Shown: positions 58,767 to 64,000 of the stretch, one piece after another
How the letters are laid out: each line of letters opens with the position of its first letter
How positions within the stretch are numbered: position 1 is the stretch's first letter
Assembly: GCA_963736445.1 (NCBI GenBank)
Contig: CAVTOY010000008.1
Span: 186,001 to 250,000 of the forward strand
Length of the DNA: 64,000 nucleotides
Direction: 5' to 3'
Source of the DNA: Thiosocius sp963736445
GTDB lineage: Bacteria > Pseudomonadota > Gammaproteobacteria > Chromatiales > Chromatiaceae
Made by a program: the position numbers and the translations under genes
The notes under the pieces: model-generated
Seen by the model: the letters and a program-made list of their open reading frames with translations, nothing else
Databases searched by the model: none
Told to the model about the DNA's origin: nothing

Positions 58767-59470
58767 CCCCGAAGACACTACTCGTGCTGGGCTCGAAACC
58801 CGAGCCGATCCTACCGCCGCGCCACGCCTACGACGCCTTGGCCTGCGCGAATGCCTCGGGATTCTCCGCCGCTCGCCACGGTTTGCCGACGCCGGCGTTC
58901 ACCGTGATGTCCGCGGTGCTTACCTCGGGTATCGCCTCGGGGCGCCACAGTCTCCAAGCTGTCTCCGGGTTAGGAACCGGCAGACTGTACTTCGTGCCGC
59001 GACCGCCTCACAAACTGACGCTCGCCAAGCGCCTGCTGCACCCCGTCAGGACGTACCGAATAAGCGCCCGCTGCCTGAGAGGTACTCTGCGCTCGGTCGG
59101 CTACCGATACGACGAGTTCGTCGAACTTCGCTGGCACCAGTACTATTCGATTATCGAGGAGCTCTGTCGAGACAGACCCGAGATTCTGGATCTGCTCGGG
59201 CGGAAGCACCCTTCAACAGGTGTGGCTGCGGTCGCCCTGGGCCTGACGCGGGAGCGATACGAGCGCGTGATCATTAGCGGCTTCAGTTTTGAACTCACCC
59301 ACGCCCACGGCCACAACCCGGACATCGACGAGCGCCTGACCGTCGCAAGCAAGCATGCGGCCACGGATATTGCGGTCCTGCAGCATCTCCGAGAGATCCG
59401 GGGCAACGTCTATACAACCGAGCCCGCGGTCACCGAGCGGGCAGGGATCCCACCGCTGCCTGGGATATAG
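58763..59470 (+). CDS. GT29-like (sialyltransferase-motif) glycosyltransferase
   Basis: 235 residues. LLVLGSKPEP is followed by YDALACANASG, and a block reads HPSTGVAAVALGLTRERYER then VIISGFSF. The PSTG...GF pattern is the small sialyl motif S of GT29 enzymes, and the N-terminal glycine-rich stretch plus Asn-x-S resembles motif L. The acceptor or donor sugar cannot be stated. TTG at 58763 is the only start in frame near the preceding stop. The cassette with the GT8-like enzyme suggests assembly of a surface glycan. A repeat copy follows the stop. Confidence 0.6.
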   Translation: MTPKTLLVLGSKPEPILPPRHAYDALACANASGFSAARHGLPTPAFTVMSAVLTSGIASGRHSLQAVSGLGTGRLYFVPRPPHKLTLAKRLLHPVRTYRISARCLRGTLRSVGYRYDEFVELRWHQYYSIIEELCRDRPEILDLLGRKHPSTGVAAVALGLTRERYERVIISGFSFELTHAHGHNPDIDERLTVASKHAATDIAVLQHLREIRGNVYTTEPAVTERAGIPPLPGI

Positions 59471-59476
59471 GGAAGC

Positions 59477-59547
59477 AGGGGTCGGAGGTTCGTGCGAATG
59501 CCAACGGCTATTGTTCACGAGCCGTTCTCTTCTTTCTCCGACCCCCT
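59477..59547 (-). repeat. Dispersed ~70-bp palindromic element, copy 2 (inverted)
   Basis: The reverse complement reads GGGGGTCGGAGAAAGAAGAG ... AGCCGTTGGCATTCGCACGAACCTCCGACCCC in register with copy 1 (39291). It lies between the convergent ends of the GT29-like and cupin genes. The terminal 11 bases are near-perfect inverted complements. Confidence 0.85.
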
Positions 59548-59553
59548 GGATTA

Positions 59554-60024
59554 TTATTTCTTGGACGCGAATGCCGGATCCATATAGTCGGCCCGCGTCG
59601 GACCCATTCCGGTCACCTGCACAATCGCCTCCCCATCGGGTGTGGCCACGAAATGCGCGACGCCTGCCGGTTCGGTATAGAAACTACCGGGGCCCAGGGC
59701 GATGAGCTTCGACTCGTCGTACTTGTCGCCCCACCCGATGTACCAGGTCCCTTCGAGCACGGTATAGGTTCGATCGTCCGGATGGCTGTGCGCCTGTACG
59801 ACCCGGCCCTGCGGGAACTGGACGCGATAGACATAGGGCCCGGCCTCTGTGCCTTTGCTGATGATCCTCGCCACGCCCAGGCCCGGGACCCTTGGATTCG
59901 GCTCCCATGTCAACTGCCCTGGCGTCATCGTCATCCCGGATGCCGGAGAATCCCCCGCTACAGTTACCGACGATGCCAACAGCATCGAACTCAGAATCGT
60001 GAACATTTGCGTAGAACCTTTCAT
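59554..60024 (-). CDS. Secreted cupin-fold protein
   Basis: 156 residues with a signal peptide ending near SVTVAG. A cupin barrel follows with the metal-binding HSHPDDRTYTVLEG (His-x-His-x5-Glu equivalent) and the second motif YTEPAGVAHFVAT. The metal and reaction are unknown; secreted single-domain cupins of this kind can bind small phenolics or act as dioxygenases. I chose the ATG at 60024 with TGAGGAGAGAG upstream. It is convergent with the glycosyltransferase cassette. Confidence 0.8.
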   Translation of the reverse strand: MKGSTQMFTILSSMLLASSVTVAGDSPASGMTMTPGQLTWEPNPRVPGLGVARIISKGTEAGPYVYRVQFPQGRVVQAHSHPDDRTYTVLEGTWYIGWGDKYDESKLIALGPGSFYTEPAGVAHFVATPDGEAIVQVTGMGPTRADYMDPAFASKK

Positions 60025-60359
60025 TTCTCTCTCCTCAAGATTGATGGTGAATCTGGCCTCTTCAGCCAAGGGCCATCGTGTCCTCGATGACCCCCGGCCC
60101 GGCACGGAGAGCAGCACTTCTGCCCAGCCGTATGGCCCCCGTATAACTCAGCCACTTGATCGGTCTTGGAAACGATCCAGCGCGTGACTTTCGCTGTTTC
60201 GTTGACCACACTTATAGGGGTGCGGGCACACCGGCGTCTCGACTGAATCGAGGAGGAAAACAGACGAAATAACGACCAGACTTTTTATCTTGGATAATCA
60301 ACCACTAACGGAGATGACGCGATACCTGCAAGAGCGAGGAATCGCTCGGGGAAAAGGCA

Positions 60360-62105
60360 ATGGAGCACAATGCGGTGGTCAGGGAGGGTCCCGACCATGG
60401 TTCCTTTCGACTCGGTGACTGGTGGGTCGAACCGGCGCTCGGGCGTATCTGCATGGCGGGCGAATACCGCCGCCTGGAACCGCGGGTCATGGATGTCCTG
60501 GTCTATCTGGCGGCGCACCGGGGCGAGGTGGTCACACGCGAAGACTTAGAACGCGCGGTATGGCGCGGCGCTATCGTCGGTTATGACGCCGTCACCGGCA
60601 GCATCATCAAGCTGCGCAGGGCACTGGGCGATAATGCCCGCGATCCCCGCTATATCGAGACCATCTCCAAATCCGGCTATCGGCTCATCGCCGCGATGGC
60701 CCCGCCTGAGGCCCCGATCAGTGAGGCCTCTGCCGTTGACCTCGGCGATGGCCTTCCGGATGACGATGCGCGCAGCGCCGCCAGCCCGCCGTTCCGGATT
60801 GGTATATGGACAAAATCCGCGTTGCTTATCGCGGTGATGGCCGCAGTGTTTGTGCTTGGTTGGCTGGCATCTCCGGAGCCGGAGACCTTCATCACAGAAG
60901 GCCCCACACCGCCGCTCGCACGCAGCGGGATCGCCGTGGTTCCGTTCGAGAACCTGACCGCGGAGCTCTCCCAGGACTATTTTGCGAACGGTATTACCGA
61001 AGATCTCATCACCGATCTGTCGAAGCTTTCCGGCCTGCGTGTCGTGGCGCGGAATTCGATCCTTGTCTACAAGGACAGCCCCAAGACGGACAGCCAGATC
61101 GGGGCCGAGGTCGGTGCGCGTTTCATTGTCAGGGGCAGCGTGCAGCGGGCGGGAGGCCGCGTGCGTGTCAACGTGCGTCTGATCGACGCCGTGGAAAACC
61201 GTATTCGGTGGACTGAGCGTTACGACGGCAAGCTCGCTGACATATTCCAGATGCAGGACGACATCACCACCCGGGTGGTTTCCGCCCTGGAGGTCGAACT
61301 GTCGCCCGGCGAGCGCCAGCGGCTTACACGCCGGTATGCAGCCAGCGTCGAGGCCTACGACGAGTTTCTGCGCGGGCTCGATCAACTTGGCCGGCGATCT
61401 GGCTCGGCAAACGTTGAGGCGAAGACTCACTTCAGGAACGCGATACGACTCGAACCGCACTTCGCCCGTGCCTATGCGGGCCTAGCGCAGGCCTACTCAC
61501 AGGATGCGGTCTACGATCGTGGGCCGAGTGTGAAAGCCTCACTCGACGAGGCCGAACTGTTGGCCCGCAAAGCGCTCGAGATCGACGAGAATATTCCACA
61601 GGTGCGCTTCGTGATCGGCATGGTGGAGATGTTCAAGGGAAATCTCGACGCGGCGACCGCCGAGGTGACCCGAGCCATCGACCTCAAACCCAGCTACGCT
61701 GACGGATACGGTCTGCTTGCGCGAATTCTGGATTTTGCGGGTCGGCCCGAGGATGGCCTCGAGGCTCTGCGCCAGGCGATCAGCCTGAACCCACGCATAC
61801 CCGCGATTTACCGGTTGGTCCATGGCTCGCTGTTGTATCAGCAGGGCTTGTTGCAGGAGGCACTGCGGCAGTTACAGGAATCTGTCGCCGCCAATCCAAA
61901 CCTGCTCTTGAGCCGCCTGTACCTGGCGGCAGCGTATTCCGCATCCGGTCAGCTCGATGAGGCAGGATGGGAGGTCGAAGAGATTCTCGCTTTCAGCCCC
62001 AGCTTCACGCTCGCCTATCTGGATTACGGCTTCCCTATACGCGATCAGGCGCTGCGACAGCGTTTTATCACCGACCTGCGGCGCGCTGGGCTGCCTGAGG
62101 AATAG
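60360..62105 (+). CDS. CadC-like membrane regulator with TolB-like and TPR domains
   Basis: 581 residues. Residues about 15-110 are an OmpR-type winged helix (GEVVTREDLERAVW; VTGSIIKLRRALGD; ISKSGYRLIA). One membrane helix (about 153-171) leads to a periplasmic TolB N-terminal/FlgO-like domain (IAVVPFENLTAELSQDYFAN) and four or more TPR repeats (about 330-570). This is the one-component ToxR/CadC plan: a cytoplasmic DNA-binding head with a periplasmic sensor. The same composite occurs in adenylate-cyclase-linked regulators, but no cyclase domain is present. Target genes unknown. AAAAGG precedes the ATG. Confidence 0.85.
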   Translation: MEHNAVVREGPDHGSFRLGDWWVEPALGRICMAGEYRRLEPRVMDVLVYLAAHRGEVVTREDLERAVWRGAIVGYDAVTGSIIKLRRALGDNARDPRYIETISKSGYRLIAAMAPPEAPISEASAVDLGDGLPDDDARSAASPPFRIGIWTKSALLIAVMAAVFVLGWLASPEPETFITEGPTPPLARSGIAVVPFENLTAELSQDYFANGITEDLITDLSKLSGLRVVARNSILVYKDSPKTDSQIGAEVGARFIVRGSVQRAGGRVRVNVRLIDAVENRIRWTERYDGKLADIFQMQDDITTRVVSALEVELSPGERQRLTRRYAASVEAYDEFLRGLDQLGRRSGSANVEAKTHFRNAIRLEPHFARAYAGLAQAYSQDAVYDRGPSVKASLDEAELLARKALEIDENIPQVRFVIGMVEMFKGNLDAATAEVTRAIDLKPSYADGYGLLARILDFAGRPEDGLEALRQAISLNPRIPAIYRLVHGSLLYQQGLLQEALRQLQESVAANPNLLLSRLYLAAAYSASGQLDEAGWEVEEILAFSPSFTLAYLDYGFPIRDQALRQRFITDLRRAGLPEE

Positions 62106-62194
62106 CGGAACAGAGCGATGAGACTGCGTGCGTCATGCCTGAAACGGACATGGCAATGCCTGCGAATCCGTACCGCTGGCTTCGGCAAGTGAGG

Positions 62195-62259
62195 GGGGGT
62201 CGGAGGTAGAAAAGAACGGTTCGTAGAGAATAACCGTTGGCATTCGCATGAACCTCTGA
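62195..62259 (+). repeat. Dispersed ~70-bp palindromic element, copy 3
   Basis: GGGGGTCGGAGGTAGAAAAG, then AACGGTTCGTAGAGAATAAC and GTTGGCATTCGCATGAACCT match copy 1 closely. The right end (CTGATAATCC) has lost the palindromic match. It lies between the convergent ends of the CadC-like and cytochrome c4 genes. Confidence 0.85.
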
Positions 62260-62280
62260 TAATCCTCCTTCCGCGGGCGA

Positions 62281-62946
62281 CTAGCGCAGCTGCTGTGTAG
62301 CGTAGTAGTTACCTAGCGCTGTGATCTCGTCGTCAGTAAGTGATTTGGCAATGTTGCGCATGACGGCATAGACATCATTCGCCCGGTTGCCAGACCGGTA
62401 TTCTGTCAAGGCAATCTGCAGATAGATAGACTTTTGACCTCCGAGAACGGGCATTCCGTAATACCCGGGTTGCCCGGCACCCTGATGCCCGTGGCAGCCC
62501 TCGCAGGAAGGTACCATGCGGCTTCCGTGACCTTTGGTAATCAGGTTCATGGCAAGCGCAGTATCGCCGCCCGACGATTCTGGCGCGGGCGGGGGCTGTG
62601 CCGCATAGTACGCTGCGATATCCGCCATATCCTCATCGGACATGCCGGCCGCGATCGCGTTCATCAGCGGATTGATGCGGGTCTTGTCCTTGTAGTCGCT
62701 TAGTTGTTTAAACAGGTAGCGAGGATCCTGGCCAGTGATGTATGGGAAAGCCGGCGAGGCACTCATGCCACTTTCGCCGTGACAGGCAACACACCCGTAG
62801 GCCAGTAGCTCGCCTTTGGTGGCACTGGCTGCATTCAGCAGACGTATCGTTTCGGCTGACCAGACTACATAAGACGATGGTGCTGCCAGCACCTGTGCGC
62901 CAATCAGAAAAACCGACGCCGCGCCCAAAATTGCCAAGGTTCGCAT
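62281..62946 (-). CDS. Cytochrome c4-type di-haem protein
   Basis: 221 residues with a signal peptide ending near VLAAP. Two haem sites are present, CVACH and CEGCH, each with a downstream Met (NAIAAGMSDEDM and AVMRNIAK segments), which is the two-domain c4 layout. It shuttles electrons in the periplasm from donors such as thiosulfate dehydrogenase or the quinol pool to terminal oxidases. It follows the TsdBA-like gene by 24 bases on the same strand and likely forms one transcript with it. Confidence 0.9.
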   Translation of the reverse strand: MRTLAILGAASVFLIGAQVLAAPSSYVVWSAETIRLLNAASATKGELLAYGCVACHGESGMSASPAFPYITGQDPRYLFKQLSDYKDKTRINPLMNAIAAGMSDEDMADIAAYYAAQPPPAPESSGGDTALAMNLITKGHGSRMVPSCEGCHGHQGAGQPGYYGMPVLGGQKSIYLQIALTEYRSGNRANDVYAVMRNIAKSLTDDEITALGNYYATQQLR

Positions 62947-62970
62947 TGTGTCAATCCTCCAGTGACCGCG

Positions 62971-64000
62971 TTAGCGAATAGGTGCGCCTTCGCCCAGCAA
63001 TTTACCGTCCGGCTTTTTCAACTTGCCGTAGTAGTCATATTTGTTGTCGTGAAACTCTTTGGTCGTCTCGGCGAGGTTCCCTGTGAAGCGCGGGTCCTGG
63101 GGGCGTTCCTGTGCATTCATGTACGCAGCCACGTCCCAGGCTTCCTGATCAGTCAACCAGGCTCTGTCTTCCGCGGCACTTGCAAGACACAGCGGCATAT
63201 TGAGCTTGACATAGTTTGCCGCTGTATTGACTTTGTGCATACCTGCACCCCAGTTGTAGGAATGCTCGCCCCACAATGGCGGGAATACCACCTCACCCTG
63301 CGCAAACTGCCCTTCGCCGTTTTCACCGTGGCATACCGCGCATTTGCCGCTATACACCTGCTTGCCGCGACCGGGATCGAATCCCTCTTTGGTTTCCTCT
63401 AGCTTTTTGTAGCCCCGGCCTGGCATATTCTGATCGCCTGTCGGTGCTCCCGTTGCAAGCCAGTACATATAGCTCATCAGCGCTACGATGGTGTCACTCT
63501 CGGCATCGGGTGGATGGCCGACCTTCGATGCTTGGGCATTCATTGAATACTTGAAGCAGCCCTGGACACGTTCGATCTGGGTATTCACTGCCTTGGTCTT
63601 CTTGCGGTAAGCAGGATACGCCACCCAGGATGCCCACATTGGCGCAGAGTTGGCGAGACGCCCGGCGTCCAGATGACAGCCCTGGCACACCTGTTTGTTG
63701 CCAACGTACTTGCCGGACGTGGGGTGGGTGTTGGTAGCCTCGAAAATGGCTTCACCCAGTTTGACTTCTTCGCCGAAGGGTCCGTCCGGGTAGGTGTTGC
63801 GTGCGGGTGACTTGAAATAGCCGGCGTGATCGGGCTCACGTCCAGGCTCGACTTCACCATGATGTGGCAGGGGGTTGTCTCTAACAGCCGCGTTATCGGT
63901 AGTTACCGTCTCACCGATGTCCGCAGTGCTGGTGGCGTTATTGTCCCGCACCGGTTGCGCTGCGTAGTAGGCAGCAACCGAGCTCAGCTCTTCGTCCGTC
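62971..64000 (-). CDS. tsdA: TsdA-type thiosulfate dehydrogenase fused to a cytochrome domain (partial)
   Basis: 343 codons are visible and the frame is open to the window edge. The first residues, TDEELSSVAAYYAAQP, are the C-terminal end of another class I cytochrome c domain, so the gene encodes a fusion. The main part has the first haem site CQGCH and a VQGCFKYSMNAQ segment whose Cys is the distal ligand of the catalytic haem in TsdA, and a second haem site CAVCH with Met-containing NLNMPLCL. TsdA joins two thiosulfates to tetrathionate. Natural TsdB-TsdA fusions are known from Marichromatium. The N-terminal TsdB-like part lies outside the window. Confidence 0.85.
   Translation of the reverse strand, partial: TDEELSSVAAYYAAQPVRDNNATSTADIGETVTTDNAAVRDNPLPHHGEVEPGREPDHAGYFKSPARNTYPDGPFGEEVKLGEAIFEATNTHPTSGKYVGNKQVCQGCHLDAGRLANSAPMWASWVAYPAYRKKTKAVNTQIERVQGCFKYSMNAQASKVGHPPDAESDTIVALMSYMYWLATGAPTGDQNMPGRGYKKLEETKEGFDPGRGKQVYSGKCAVCHGENGEGQFAQGEVVFPPLWGEHSYNWGAGMHKVNTAANYVKLNMPLCLASAAEDRAWLTDQEAWDVAAYMNAQERPQDPRFTGNLAETTKEFHDNKYDYYGKLKKPDGKLLGEGAPIR

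Overview
The window is high-GC gammaproteobacterial chromosome. Its gene set (membrane-bound uptake [NiFe]-hydrogenase, thiosulfate dehydrogenase, c-type cytochromes, pyruvate:ferredoxin oxidoreductase) suggests a Chromatiales-like sulfur- and hydrogen-oxidising bacterium. No photosynthesis gene, rRNA, tRNA or CRISPR array is visible.

Layout. (1) 1-8145: a hup hydrogenase locus. Maturation genes hupD-F-G-H-I-J(hybE)-K run leftward and off the window edge. Structural genes hupS-L, a tiny HupE-like membrane protein and hupC run rightward from a sigma54-type promoter. The small subunit carries both extra cysteines of oxygen-tolerant group 1d enzymes. (2) 8146-26160: an accessory region of secreted or lipoprotein genes (LssY-like protein, META/SH3 protein, DUF6134-like protein, LEA-like repeat protein, phospholipase D-like and alpha/beta-hydrolase lipoproteins). 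Between them lie decayed pieces of an insertion sequence, a Doc toxin, a tyrosine recombinase and a paralogue of the META protein, then dinB, an amidase and a full group II intron with its maturase. (3) 26484-43143: envelope and transport genes. These are a voltage-gated cation channel with a calcium-channel-like filter, an Lpp-like lipoprotein between two L,D-transpeptidases, a Na/phosphate cotransporter, an RND pump with its adaptor, a small RRM protein, a retropepsin, a MipA-like porin, and a two-component system divergent from a DegP/DegQ protease. (4) 43248-47044: a CarH-like cobalamin-binding sensor without a DNA-binding domain, then a rimB-rimK-desuccinylase peptide-modifying operon. 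(5) 48356-56420: a very large PFOR with a fused C-terminal ferredoxin domain, and a GltD-like/PyrK-like NADPH:ferredoxin oxidoreductase whose two halves are separated by a -1 frame shift. (6) 56676-64000: a diguanylate cyclase, a compact overlapping GT8-like/41-residue/GT29-like cassette, a secreted cupin, a CadC/TolB/TPR regulator, a cytochrome c4 and a TsdB-TsdA-type fusion running off the right edge.

Taken together the genes support lithotrophic electron flow. Hydrogen (HupSLC) and thiosulfate (TsdBA, c4) donate electrons to the quinone and cytochrome pools, while PFOR and its NADPH partner handle low-potential electrons. Three copies of a roughly 70-bp palindromic element lie at 3' ends of genes and are among the more interesting unexplained structures, as are the nested palindrome at 29494-29755 and the repeat cluster at 8151-8333.
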